Assembly (NCBI RefSeq): GCF_033115175.1
Contig: NC_084835.1
Span: forward strand, 88,533,948-88,597,947
Direction of reading: 5' to 3'
Length of the DNA: 64,000 nt
From: Lepus europaeus
Lineage: Eukaryota > Chordata > Mammalia > Lagomorpha > Leporidae
Positions 34,976-47,040 of this stretch are shown here, piece after piece. A program made the position numbers and the translations under genes. Under the pieces are notes generated by a model. It worked only from the letters and a program-made list of their open reading frames with translations, made no database searches and was not told the DNA's origin. How positions within the stretch are numbered: position 1 is the first letter of the stretch; each line of letters starts with the position of its first letter.

Positions 34976-36059
34976 GAACATATAGATAGGATTAAGTGTT
35001 AAAGGGATCATATAAATAGGATCAAGTGTCTGGTTATAAGAATAGATAGAATTATATAGGAGAGAATGTTCCAACATGGGAAGTAGTCCATGAAGCATAC
35101 TCATAGAATGACAACTGCTTTAAGTAGCACTCTGATCTCAGAATCAGCCCTAAGGCTTCCTGGTCTGGCTGAAAAGCCCATGAGAGCATCTCGGGTATGG
35201 AATGCCAAGACACTGTGGCAAAAATGTTCTACACGAAGGATCTCTGTGAAGGAAACTCCAGTGGAAAGAAGTGGCCATCAAAGAAGGATGTAATGTTCTC
35301 TGAAGGGAGGAAAAAACTTCCACTTTGTCTATGGCCTTGTTTGATGGAGTTTGTCGACTCAAAAGGCTTCCATAGCTTAGGCAGGTCATGTCAAGAGCCG
35401 TGGGTGATCACTGCCATCATACATAAGAGTGTTAATTGTTAAATTAACAATAGGAGTCACTGTGCACTAACTTCCCACACAGGGCCTCTGTCCTCAATTA
35501 GTTGTATTATTAGAATTAACTGTAAAATTATTCTCAAACAGTTTTCTTGTGTCTGTGTGCAAACTGTTGAAATCTTTACTTAATATAGAGTTGGTATTCT
35601 GTGTATAAAGTTAATTGAAAATTAATCTTAATGGAGAATGGGCCTGTGAATGGGAGAGGGAGGAGAAGGAGGGGTGGGAATGTGGGTGGGAGGGTGAGTA
35701 TGATGGGAAAAATCACTATATTCCTAAAGCTGTACTTATGGAATTTTTATTCCTGAAATAAAAGGTTTCCTTGGGAAAAAAAGGAAAAGAAAATGATAGA
35801 AAAGTAGGAAGATTAATATATACTTCCTTTCTGAATTATACCACATGACTATCATCTTTCAAGTTTCTCAGAAGTATTTGACTTTTCATTACTTTATAGA
35901 ATAGGTTTTGAGCAGCACATAGACTCACTACGTACTAGGATAGAGTTGAAAATGCATTTATTTTGATAATTTCTCTTAGATATGAAAGGTCATAGCAGTT
36001 TCACATTATATTTTTGTACTATCATCCTAACTGTAGAAAGGGGTATTATAAATAATACC

Positions 36060-36245
36060 CTTCTCTCTCCTTCTTCCTCTCTTTCATTTTCATTTTTTCC
36101 TTTCTTTCCCTTTTTTCTTCTTGTTTCCTTTTTATTTTGTCTTATCTCATCCATTCCCTTTCTCCACTCCTCCCACCTCCCTCTCTCCTTCCTGTTTTCC
36201 CTCTCTTCCATCCTCCCTTCCTCCTTTCCTCCATTTCTCCCTTCT
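36060..36245. repeat. Pyrimidine-rich tract
   Basis: About 185 bp of C and T with few purines on plus (cttcctctctttc, ctccctctctccttcc and similar units). It accounts for the long Phe/Ser/Pro-rich frame spanning 35982-36386. Confidence 0.88.
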
Positions 36246-36569
36246 ACTTTTTATATGAGATTTAGACCTGGACTGTTTATAGTTTCATCAAAATCAAAGC
36301 AAAACACTGGGCTTAGTGGGGCAAACCAAGGTCTTATCATTTTACACCTCTTTGCACACATTCATGAGAAATGTTCATTTCATTAATACATTGCCCCCCT
36401 CAGGTTTTGCCAATCTCTCTATTTGGGTAAATATAATATATATTTTAACTATAAAGTAAGACACATTATTATTGTTTTGTCACAAAGTGTATGTGTCAGT
36501 ATCAGGAGAGAGTGGAATAGTCAAGAATAGTGAGGAGGGTTTGGGAGGTCAAGTCTCTGAGAACCACTC
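36246..36569. other. Unique sequence, no gene
   Basis: Nothing recognised. Confidence 0.5.
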
Positions 36570-36690
36570 TGTTCTGTCATTTACTGCTGCATTGACCTTT
36601 GTCAAATCACTACAGTTCCCTGGGGCCTAGTTTCCACCTTTTTCTATGACTGCATGTAATAAGCTAGTATTAAAGTATCCTAAACAAGTT
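36570..36690 (+). repeat. Probable MIR relic
   Basis: 'tcatttactgctgcattgac' followed by 'ctttgtcaaatcactac' and 'cctggggcctagtttccacc' parallels the MIR core 'gtgaccttgggcaagtcact..cctcagtttcc'. Ancient and diverged. Confidence 0.5.
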
Positions 36691-39600
36691 TCATTCACAG
36701 GATACTTTATCCTTTTCATTCATTACTGTATGAGGAAATAGGAATCAGAGGCAAGAGATGGAATATATTAGAACACAAACTCACTTGCCTTTACTCTGAG
36801 TTTATTTGTATGATGTTTAGATACTTGCAGTCTCCATATTCTTATCTAACTCCTGGCCTACTATATTTCACTTACATGATACTACGATTGTTTCTGTTAG
36901 ATTTTATGGTCAATATGATGAAGGCAAATATTCCTAGAAATGTACATTTCCAAAAACTTCATATCATTGCATTCTAATTCAAAACTAAAAGGAATGTGGT
37001 GCAAAAATATGAGAAAGAAAATATGGAGGAGAAAGGAAAAATGTAAGAGGATGAAAAATGAAGGGCTATGGGGAATCAAAGCAACAGCAGTGTTGTACAA
37101 TGAGCATGAGAAAATCCTATGTAATCACTCAACAACAAAAGTGGTGTTTTACTTTTTAATATTTAATAGAAATCCCACAAACTCAGAGTGCTGCATTTAA
37201 CATAAAATGCAACAAATTTGTATTTATCTGCTTTTTAAGCTCATAGGAACTGAAATACAAAAATAATAAAGTTTCCACAAATGTTTAATATTTAATTTGG
37301 GATGAAAAGAAAATCAGTGGCTGCCATGGCTGTGAATCCTTGCAATCCTGGAATGAAATGGTATTGATACAAAAGAGGTTTGAAAATGTGTTTCCTTGTG
37401 TTTTGCTTGTATGCATTCATACAAACGTATACATTCACATTTATGCCATAAAATCTCTGGTGAGTCTATCTTTGTTCAGAATGTTTGCTATTGAACTTGT
37501 TTTGAACCTTCTTATATCCTGGACATAATAATGCCATTAAAACCTGGTCAGACAAATTCTTCTCTTGTTTGCATTAACTTAGAACCTAAAAAGTTTCAGG
37601 CATATAAGCAAGCACAAAGCAGGTAGTGTAAGATTGCTTCATTAGAATCCTTTTAACCAATCCTCTGCTGTTGGGCTTTCCTACATTTCTTTTCTACCTC
37701 TTTACTTGCATGTGAGTCATATTCATCCAATTTTCACAATGAACAGGAAATAAAGTGTTGTTTTAGTTTCTTTGCTTTTTTTTTTTCTTTTCTCTTTTTT
37801 GTTTTAAAATTTTTATGACCTCATAAGAATCAGTGTGTGCTTGTGCAAGCTCAGATACAGTCAAATCAGGCTGTCTGGAGGTAAAGAAGCTAAATGGCAG
37901 GCTGGCCTCCTTCACCAACTGAATTACTCATGCCAAGCACAAGTGATCCAATTTTGTGCCTCAACAAAACTGAAGATTACTACATGCCATAGACCAGTGG
38001 GTTGCAAATCTGCCTACAGATTAGAATTCCATTGGGAGTCACTAATTTTAAATGCCAATGTTCAGACCTCCACATTTGTATAATACTACGTCCTTTTAAG
38101 TTGTGTTGTGCATGGCTATGTGTGTGTGTGTGTGTGTGCATGATGGATGTTTGAGATTTCTGTTGATTCTAACATGCACAAGATAATCAGAGTTGAGAAT
38201 CATAGAACTGTACATCTATACAGCGGTATAGGTTTTTACCAAATATAAAGAATGTGACTGTACAATTCATGGATAAAGGATCTGCTATAACTTAATCAAT
38301 AGAAATATATAAAGTGGGAATAATATCCTCTAGGAAATTAAAAATTATATGATGAATTTTCTTCAATAAATAAATAGCCCTATATTTCTGTACAGATAGA
38401 CTAAATAGGAACTTAAAGCAAAGCCAACATTTTCTTAAAATGGTATTCATTTCTGTCCATTCTGATGCACAAAGAAATGAGTAATTAACATCTTCAAGCT
38501 CTATACCACAGATCATGCCACAAATAATTTTACCCTGAAAACTTCAAAATTTGAATTACAAATAACATACCTTAGCCTAAGCAATATTTCAGTAATCCGT
38601 CCAAAATCACATACATTTAAAACATAAAGAACACTCACATTTCTCTACATATTTATCTCATAGTTATACTATGTATATAATATATGATTTATGTGGATAT
38701 TCCGAAATAAATTTTTTCTTATTTATTAGAGAGTAGAGAAAGAATATTTCTCAACACAGAAGTGAGAGAGGATTTACCTGGATAAATCTTGATATCTTGT
38801 TTCCCAGTATCTTCTAATTCTTCCCAGTTCTTATATAGCTCCTCCTACTTAGATGTTTTCCTTGGGCAGTGAGCACCTTGCTTCAAGATCATTGTCACCT
38901 CCATCACTTACTCTTAGTCTCAGGTTCCATGACAGCATTTTGCCTCTTAAAATACTTTTTCATTTGTTTATGTACAGTCATTTTCTCTAACCTCAGAGTC
39001 CTTATATAGGGGTTATTTGTCAGGTCTGATAATCTCTGCTGTGTTACAGTCAGGAAGAGAAGTATATTTGTTGGAAAGAATCAATTATTGATTATTTCTC
39101 AAATGAACACTGATTCCTGCCATATGACTTACTTTGCAGACACAATACTGTGTTTTTCTAAGAGCAGTGTTTTACTTGCCCACAGTGGAGACTAAGAAGT
39201 TTTCCCCTTTTGTTGAAAGTCATATCAACCCATTTTAAGGTAATTTGTGATGAAATCATCATTTTGATATCGAATGAAGCATTATTTTCACATAAATGGA
39301 TAAGTGAAGGCATAGGAGATCAAAGAATAGCAAATATTTTGCAAATTATTCCTTTGATTACTTTGCCTTAAATGCAAATAATCTTGTACAACAGGACTTT
39401 AGCTGGTAGGAAAGAACCTTTGTTATATCATCTGTGTCAGCATCTCTCTCAAAGAACAAATCTGAGATTGGGTATATGTTGCCAAATGACCACTTCCATT
39501 ACTGTCTCTTCAAGCCACAAGGTACAATATATCTATGTAACCAATTCATGTGTTTGTATAAACACTTCAAAACACCCAATCAATCACTTCTTTCCAGCCA

Positions 39601-42176
39601 GCACTTTTCTTGGGGGAAGTATATGCCCCTGACTCGATAAAGGCTAGATGGAACTCCTTTCTTTCATGAGCTCAGAATTTAATGGGCCAGACACAACAAT
39701 GGCACAGGTGAGCAATTTCAGGGTGTTCTCATTATAACCAGAATCTGTGTTACAGAGATTCAGAGAACTGAATAGCTACTGCCTTTAAAGATACCTTGTC
39801 TCTTACAAACAATCAGACACACCAGGCTGACAACAGTCTCTAAAGGTCAAAAAAGGTTATAAGAATCTCCTAGGTGTACAACTTATGTATATAAAAAATT
39901 ACAAGTTCCATCTTGCAGAAAGTTAACTTTACTAATAGTATGTTGCATTACATTTCTGTGTGAAACTAGGCTGTCATTTATGGTCAGGGAGAGAAAGAGC
40001 AAATATTTTCTGGAAATATCTATTATTTTCATAATACTGATATTTAAGTAGCATTTTATAAGATGGATTTCTTTTTGAATTCTTCCATTTCTTAGTTTCT
40101 CTCTCCCTCTTTCTCCTTCTGTCACTTCTTTCATTCTCTTTTTTTTTGTTAGAATCATATCTTTCTTTCATAATAAAATCCAGAAATGAGAGCTAGGATG
40201 AATGCGGTGTGTTTTATGATCAAGAAACTTTATCAAGAAATACAATGTCTTTTATAGGATATTTGTTTAGACAACACACACAGACAGAAGTGTTTATTGA
40301 GTTGACACTAACCACAGCATAGCCTGCAAGAGGGAAGCGCAGACACATTACAGCAAAGGCTAAGGAGCATAAAACCACTGATCCTTCAGTTGCAGGGTCA
40401 TAAAATCCTGTTTTCTATTTGAAAGGCATTTAATAGTGGACATTTTGAATGCCTCAACTCAGAAAGTGTCTGAGTATAAGGGACTGAATAATTACATCTT
40501 GGAAAATATGGGAAATCATCATGTCAAAAAGAGCAGATGGTCTTCCCACCACTCTAATACCCCCAACTTCAAAAAGCTCAGTGTGTTTTGACAGTTTGAC
40601 AGTTGATAGAGAAAAAGGCATTTCACTCTTAATTCTAAATAGAAACAGAGACCATAAGATGAACACAGGGTTTTTTCCACGAAACTTAGTGTAAATTTGT
40701 TTCTGTTGATATCCACTGGGGTTGAACGATGGGACCAAACTGGTCACCCAGAGTGTGCCATATCGGCTGGTGATAAATAGAACTTAATGGAACATTTTGA
40801 ATGGATCACAGAATTCTGGCTCATTAAGGGAACTGTTTATCCTCCATCTACTTTCATGAGGAGATTAGATTGGAAATAATATTTAGAATGCCTATGGAAT
40901 TTGTGGTGCAAGTTAAAAGTGTCCTCATGTAGCATTAAAATTATTACCTGGGAAATGCATCAAAGTAAGGAGATGATTCCGTATTTAATTTTGTTAAATA
41001 CATAATGATGATATTTTTAAGATCACCATCATTATAAACAAATTTTTAGATTTTTAAAATTTCTTACTTAATAGTTAATTGACCTCATAGAGATATTTCT
41101 CCATAGTCAAGTAGAAAGTAAGAACTAGACCCAAGAGACTTTAGGCTAAGAATAATTTCTCTGTGGAGGGAAAGCATTAGGACCTGAGTCATAATGGACA
41201 GGACATAGCACTAGGAAACATGATGTCTAAGTTCTCCTTCAGATCTTCCACTTCTATTTAAAAGCTATATACATTTGCTCATATGTAAAAGGAATAAAGT
41301 ATGTTTTTTACCTTATCTACAAATATTAAAATGGTGATTATAAAATGAAGGCATATAACTTTTATAAAAAACACAAAAGTGCTATTCAAAGTAAAATGCA
41401 TTTGGGTTCTTTTCATCTTGCAACTACTTCCCAGGCAATGCAATTCATTCTTACGTGTTCAAGGTAACACAAATACCCAAAGAACTACTGAGGTCTCCTC
41501 CAAGATAGACCTCTCCTTGGACAAAAGTATCAGGCCTCCTACTCTAGTAGTCCATCTCAAATTAAGCCTCTTGCACCACAAACTCTTAGCTCCTATGTCC
41601 ACCTTGGCTTTGTGACTCCCATTCATTGTAAACAAGAGATGGTACTGAGGAGAGAAGTTATCATTGTAAACACAACATAGGTTTTTACCATATTTTAATT
41701 GTGTTCATTTTATTATTCTCTAGAGTGAGGATTTGACAACATCTTTCAAGATAATCTAATTCATGGAGGTTGTAGTAGGGTAAGGAGAATTTTCTTCACA
41801 TTAAGGTAAGGTAAGCATCCTATTCTCAAATGAAGAATGAAGTAGAATCTGTTCTGCATTTATTGTAAAATAGTGCCTTCATTCAGGGCTGGGGCATGTT
41901 GCTGAAAATTTGCTTTTTAACTTAAAAAATAGTTTATTCTCGTGGTCCCTATACTATGCAGGAAAGATAATTTCAAGAAACCACCTGTCTTGAAGAAAGC
42001 AATTGACTTCAGAATTACAGAAGGAGGCAGGCAAGAGGTAGGGCAGAGTTCAGAGTGAGAACTCTGACAGCAGCTACATACAATTAAATCCAACTTGTTT
42101 ACTAAGGAATGAGTCTACTGGGGTTTGAGATAAGATGGTTATATTTCTTCTACACATTCCTCAAACTATGTTATAT
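36691..42176. other. Unique sequence, no gene
   Basis: 5.5 kb with no recent transposon, unusual for this window. It has a TG microsatellite (38112-38139), a possible old repeat near 39655-39830 ('catgagctcagaatttaatg') and a weak MIR-like piece near 41220-41310. All open frames are under 100 codons and none looks like an exon of a family I know. The freedom from SINEs could reflect constraint, but I have no direct evidence. Confidence 0.5.
38112..38139. repeat. (TG)n microsatellite
   Basis: About 26 bp of uninterrupted TG after 'ggctatg'. Confidence 0.9.
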
Positions 42177-42189
42177 TGAACCCACTTTT

Positions 42190-42515
42190 TTTTTAGATTT
42201 ATTTTATTTATTTGAAAGACAAAGTTACAGAGAGAGGTAGAAACAGAGAGAGAAGTCTTCCATCTGCTGGTTCACTCCCCAGATGGCTGCAATGGCTGGA
42301 GCTGTGCCTATCTGAAGTCAGGGGCCAGGAGCTTCTTCTGGGTCTCCCACATGGGTGCAGGGGCCCAAGGGCTTGGGCCACCCTGTACTGCTATCCCAGG
42401 CCATAGCAGAGAGCGGGATCAGAAGAGGAGCAGCGGGGAGTAGAACTGGCGTCCATATGGGATGCCGGTGCTTCAGGCCAGGGCGTTAACCTGCTGCACC
42501 ACAGCACCGACCCCA
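42190..42515 (-). mobile_element. C-SINE
   Basis: Reverse copy with 'agatttattttatttatttg', 'ggttcactccccagatggc' and head ending 'ccacagcaccgacccc'. Duplication tgaacccactttt (42177-42189 and 42516-42528). Confidence 0.95.
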
Positions 42516-42624
42516 TGAACCCACTTTTCTTCTTTCTTTCTAATCACAACCTAGGAAAATTCTAAAGCTTCCCAGCTATGTCAGATATGAAAGTTGATGG
42601 ATCCACATAAAAAAGCCACATCTT

Positions 42625-42949
42625 GGACACAGCACTATGGCACAGAAGGTTAAAGCCACTGCCTGTAGCACCAGCATCCCATATGGATGCCAGTTCAACT
42701 CCTGGATGCTCCATGTTTGATCCAGATAACTTCCAATGCTCCTAGGAATGCAGAAGAGGATGGCCCAAGTGCTTGGCCCCTGCATTCATCTGGGGGACCC
42801 AGAAGAAGCTCCTGGCTCTTGGCTTTGGATGGGCTCAGCTGAGACCATTGCAGCCATTTGGGAAATGAAACAGTGAATGGAAGATCTCTCTCTCTCTCTC
42901 TGCCTTTCAAAAAATAAATAAATCTTTAAAACAAAAAGAAAGAAAAAAT
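42625..42949 (+). mobile_element. C-SINE
   Basis: Forward copy 'ggacacagcactatggcac', with 'tcccatatggatgccagttc', (CT)n and 'aaataaataaatctttaaaa' tail. Duplication ccacatctt at 42616-42624 and 42950-42958. It lies 110 bp from the reverse SINE to its left, head to head. Confidence 0.92.
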
Positions 42950-42958
42950 CCACATCTT

Positions 42959-44199
42959 TTCTCTGTCACTGCTGACTTAAGGACTAATTGACACAATCCA
43001 TTCTCTAGCTGCTGTTTGTTTGACATTTAAATTCTAATTCCTCAGAAATTAGGGACATTCAAAGAGAAGAAAGTAAAGAGAAAATGTCCCTTTCCCTTAC
43101 TATGGATATTTTTAGTCATTTTACTCACTTTTTTCAGCTTGGATGCATTCTCTTAGGCAAAGTTCAGTTGTCTGGGTTTCAGCAAGATAACACAAGCATA
43201 GCTTACAAAGTATTCCAGTGCCCACACTACCACAAAGAAGCTCATCTTTGCCAAACTAATCAGTATGAATTATGGTTACCCTTCTTTATCTACTTTACTT
43301 TACCTTACTTCAGTTTGCCTTTCTACCACTGGGATAAGTGAATCAATGGATCTGTAACTAACATCTAACCAGAGAATAAGATTCAGTTTCCCTGATACAT
43401 TCTCTCATATTCACTATAGATTTCCTTGGGCCTCCATGTAGACAGTTAAACAAGTCACTCCTCACAAAATTAGTGGCTTTTCCCCTGTTGGAGTGCTCAC
43501 TTTCATATCATAGGTGGGCCGAAAGCAGTGAGGTTGATGTGCTTGTAGAAGGCTCAGTAGTTCTAAATTTCAGCAAATCCTGGGGAAGCTGTGTCCTCAG
43601 TTTTCACTGTATCTCTTTATGGAGTCCTTAGTACTTTTGTTTTCAGATTTATAAAGTACTTACATCTCACATCCAGTCTTTGTATTCTACATTCTAATGC
43701 TTCTTGCCTCCTCTTTAATCCAAGTCCCACAAAGCTAGAGAAGACCTAAGGTGTTACATTAAAATACCTTGCAAATTTAAGGGGCTCCACCCACCTCTCC
43801 AGAAAATGTCACTTTAATTATTCTTCCTTCCCTCATTATGCTCCAATGAAAGATAAACAGAAAGATGGGTAAGATTTATTGTTTTTAATCTTGTGTAGTG
43901 TGGCTTCCTGCCCCAATCTCTCACTCCTAACTCAGACTATTCCTGGGCACATCCTCTTACGATTGTCATCATTTCACTTTAGCTACAGCTTCTGGCAGTG
44001 GCCAAGGGAGGAGGAATTCACAGGCAGCTAAGGATCACTGAGTAGTGCTTGACTTACTCCTACCCATCTGCAAGTTTTCAGGTTAAAGGGCAATTTTTAA
44101 AGGACGGGTCATAAGGTACTTCACTGTCTCTGTGATTAAGTTAGATTGTCCTCTTTGCCCTTTCATAATTCTTGCTATAATTGAAACTACTTGCTCACT
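42959..44199. other. Unique sequence, no gene
   Basis: No repeat or exon recognised. An 85-codon frame at 43084-43341 has no known match and I reject it as chance. Confidence 0.5.
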
Positions 44200-44337
44200 A
44201 ACTATGCTTTTTGTTCAAGTCTATGATTCTTCAGGACACAGGTCAACCTCATGGATTAATCTTGTTCACTTATACATCCTTCATACCTAATGCATCTCCC
44301 TAACAGCTACTTATTTATTAAGTAAATTGATAAATGT
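44200..44337 (+). repeat. Probable L2 3' end
   Basis: 'cttgttcacttatacatcc' followed by a decayed 'agtgcctagcacagtgcct' region and 'ttatttattaagtaaattg' matches the order of an L2 terminus (gttcactgctgtatcc .. caataaatatttgttgaatg). Ancient. Confidence 0.5.
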
Positions 44338-44767
44338 ACATAGAATGAAAATGCTATCATTAATTTCATTTAGACTTAGCAATGACTGTCCAACCCTTCA
44401 TTTGAATCTGCCCTTGGGGCTATCAAGAACTGTATTGACTCAGTCCTTCTCCACTTCTATTGATTTGTCTCTGCATGTTCTTGGTTTCTTTCCATCTCAG
44501 AATTTGAGATTGCTACTGTATATTTAACTCTATCCATACTGAAATGGCTGATGAAAATGTATGCTTTAAAAATCAACTAAAATGTAATTTATATCATTTT
44601 AAATTTTGGAATCATTGAAGGCAGAAATTTAAAAATGAAATAGAGCTTTGAGCTGCTAACGTCTTCTACAGCTTGACTTTAAATTTCCTACAAGTTGTCT
44701 ATTCAAGATAGTTTAAGTAGACAAACCTAATGTAAATAATGGCCTCTAAGAAAAATACTATGTTTAT
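44338..44767. other. Unique sequence, no gene
   Basis: No feature seen. Confidence 0.5.
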
Positions 44768-45062
44768 GGGGCCAGCATTGTAGTTCAGAGGGTTAAGCTG
44801 CAGCCTACGATGCCATCACATCATACTGGAGACTTGATTCAAGTCCAGGCTACACTACTTCCCATGCAGCTTCCTGCAAATGAACTTAGGAAGGCAGTGG
44901 AAGAAAGTCCAAGATATTTGGGCCCATGCTACCCTTGTGTGAGACACGGTGGGGTTCTTGGCTCTTTGCTTTGTCTGAGACCAGCCTGGGCCATTGCAGC
45001 TATTTGGGAAATGAACAAGCAGATGGAAGTTCTCTCTCTCTTTCTGTGTCTCCCCTCTGCCT
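44768..45062 (+). mobile_element. C-SINE, forward, hit by another SINE in its tail
   Basis: Starts 'ggggccagcattgtagttc' and reaches the end of the CT block 'tcccctctgccttt'. The usual A-rich tail is displaced beyond 45442 by the next SINE; 'ccctgccttttaact' there is the resumed sequence. Confidence 0.88.
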
Positions 45063-45147
45063 TTTTTTTTTTTTTAAGATTGATTTATTTATTTGAAAAG
45101 AAGATTTTCAGAAAAAGAGGGAGACAAGAAAGGAGGCAGGTGGGAAG

Positions 45148-45185
<38 letters not shown>

Positions 45186-45442
45186 TCTTCCATCTGCTTG
45201 TTCTCTTCCCAGATGACTGCAATGAGCAGGGTTGGGCCAATCCAAAGTCAGGAGCTTGAAGCAACATCCAGCTTTCCCACATGAGTATCAGGGGCTCAAA
45301 TATTTGGACTATTTTCTGTGGCTTTCCCAGGTACATTAGCAGGGAGTGAGATTGGGAGTGGAGCAGCTGTGACTCAAGTCTACACTCATATGTGTTGCAT
45401 CATAAGTGGCAGCTTAACCTGTTGAACTACAACTCTGGCCCC
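45063..45442 (-). mobile_element. C-SINE, reverse, inserted in the tail of a forward SINE
   Basis: Reverse copy from 'ttttttaagattgatttatt', with a (GA)n at 45151-45184 expanded from its own GA block, to 'acaactctggccccc'. Duplication approximates ccctctgcctttt / ccctgcctttt on both sides. Confidence 0.88.
45151..45184. repeat. (GA)n expansion inside SINE
   Basis: About 34 bp of near-pure GA. Confidence 0.9.
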
Positions 45443-45874
45443 CTCACCCTGCCTTTTAACTAAGGAAGGAAGGAAGGAAAGAAAAGAAAAATGCTAGGTA
45501 TAAAGATCTTCACATATGCTTACTTGTTTTTTTACTGTTTATTTACAATGAAAGGATTTATTTACCTAACTGCTTTCAAGTTAAAACAATGAGGTTTATA
45601 GATTTCTGACCCTAGGATGTCTGTGCAGAAGCAAACATTAGTAGTACCCTGCCATCTTCCATGTGGTTCCCCATCCTGCTACACTGCTCTTCTAGACACT
45701 GCCCACTGAAACAGCCTGTGGCAGGGCTTGAAGCTGCCTGTTCTCCCACCACTCTGCCAAATTCTCCTGCCCTGTATACTATTCCGGTGGCACTTTTGCT
45801 TAGCGAATCTGACTGTCAATGGCAAAGAGTCAGTCCTTATCACTGAGGAGACTATGAGAGGCCAAATACATCAG

Positions 45875-45990
45875 CCCTTTTATTTTACTTAGGCGAGAAC
45901 CGGGATCCTCAGGACACAGTGTTTTACCTATAGTTTATAACTAATCATGGTAGAGGCAGGGTTAGAATAGAGGGCTCTTTGCATTCCATC
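45875..45990 (-). repeat. Probable MIR relic
   Basis: 'ttttattttacttaggcgag' then 'aggcagggttagaatagagg' parallels the reverse MIR order 'ttttacagatgaggaaactgag..ggcagagctgggattcgaac'. Confidence 0.5.
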
Positions 45991-46924
45991 CAGAGTTCTC
46001 TCTACAATGAAACTTAGGCACATTGAGTCCAACATTCTGGAAACAATCTATTGTATTTGTTTTCTAACAAGTTTTCTGGTTATAATGAGCCTTTCTAGTA
46101 TGGATACTCAAAGCCCTCCAAGTAGTCAATGTTACCAGCACACACATATCAGCAAACTGAGGACTGGAATAGGCAGACACCCAATTATAAATACCTCTGT
46201 GGACAAAAGCAACTGAATAATTTCAGGTAATATCAGACAAAATAATAAAATAAGTGTGTTCAGCCTCCCCATTGTTATTTTGGTTTATTTGTTTTGTTTT
46301 TGCTTTGATGTGACTTCAGATTCTTCCATTCCTCTGGCTTCATCGGGTCTTCAGAGAAACAGTCAGAATGCAACAGCAGGCGTCACCTGCTCCCTTGCAG
46401 CTGCAGTCCTACAAAAGTAATCATTCCCAAACTGTCAGAGAAATCCCTCCTCCCAGAAATGGGAGTGGGGCGTATTTCTCTGAAGTTTTGTGGAAGTGGT
46501 CAGCTGCTGTCAGTAAAGATTAAGTGGTCTCCGAATAACCAGGAACATAAATCAAAGTGGGAGCAGAAAAGACAGATCCTCCCCAACAAGCCTACGCAGG
46601 AAAGGGAAATATGTCCTGTAGCCTTCTTTCATCTTCTGAGCCACACCCACATGTGGGGAGTCAGCTGCATTAGTACAGGCGTCTTCAAAGGCTAAGGACA
46701 GCAAAGCAAGAGGAGGGAAAAAAAGGGAAAAAAATCTTAATGACTAATTGGCAAGCCATCTGTCTATATGTGTTATCTCCCTATGTTACCTTCACTATTT
46801 TCCTTTTTAAGTTCTCATTGATCTAAGCCCAAAGACATTAAAGACTGTAATATATTCTGCTCTGCTCCTCAGGAAAGCTGTCCTAGTGGATTGGGGCTGA
46901 GCGGGCCAGTAGCCCATACCCTTA

Positions 46925-47040
46925 GCCTATCCATAAAGAAAGCAGGCCCACAGCATAGGCGATGTGGTCAAAATCATGTAGCTCCTTAGAAAGACAGCCA
47001 GAACTTGAAAGTAGACATTTGGATTCCTTTCTCATTCAAC
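46925..47040 (-). repeat. Probable MIR relic
   Basis: 'agaaagcaggcccacagc', 'gtcaaaatcatgtagctcc' and 'gacagccagaacttgaaa' follow the reverse MIR order (gaggcccagagag .. aaggtcacacagct .. cagagctgggattcgaac). Confidence 0.6.

Larger units (their letters stand above)
32134..35788 (+). mobile_element. LINE-1 with 5' UTR but lacking most of ORF2
   Basis: Flanked by the 14-bp duplication gaaaatgatagaaa (32120-32133 and 35789-35802). It begins at an L1 5' end ('gattaagatggtggag'), has about 1.2 kb of 5' UTR, then ORF1 coiled-coil coding sequence (from 33348), and then jumps near 33890-33910 to the final ORF2 segment ('ccactgttggtgggaatgta'). The 3' UTR continues from 34310 to the poly-A end, interrupted by one SINE. 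About 3 kb is missing compared with a complete L1. The intact ends with one shared duplication suggest the deletion was in the RNA or happened during or after insertion. Confidence 0.85.

Noticed and set aside
35982-36386. 134-codon forward frame rich in Ser, Phe, Leu and Pro
   Set aside because: It is translation of the pyrimidine tract and has no family match.
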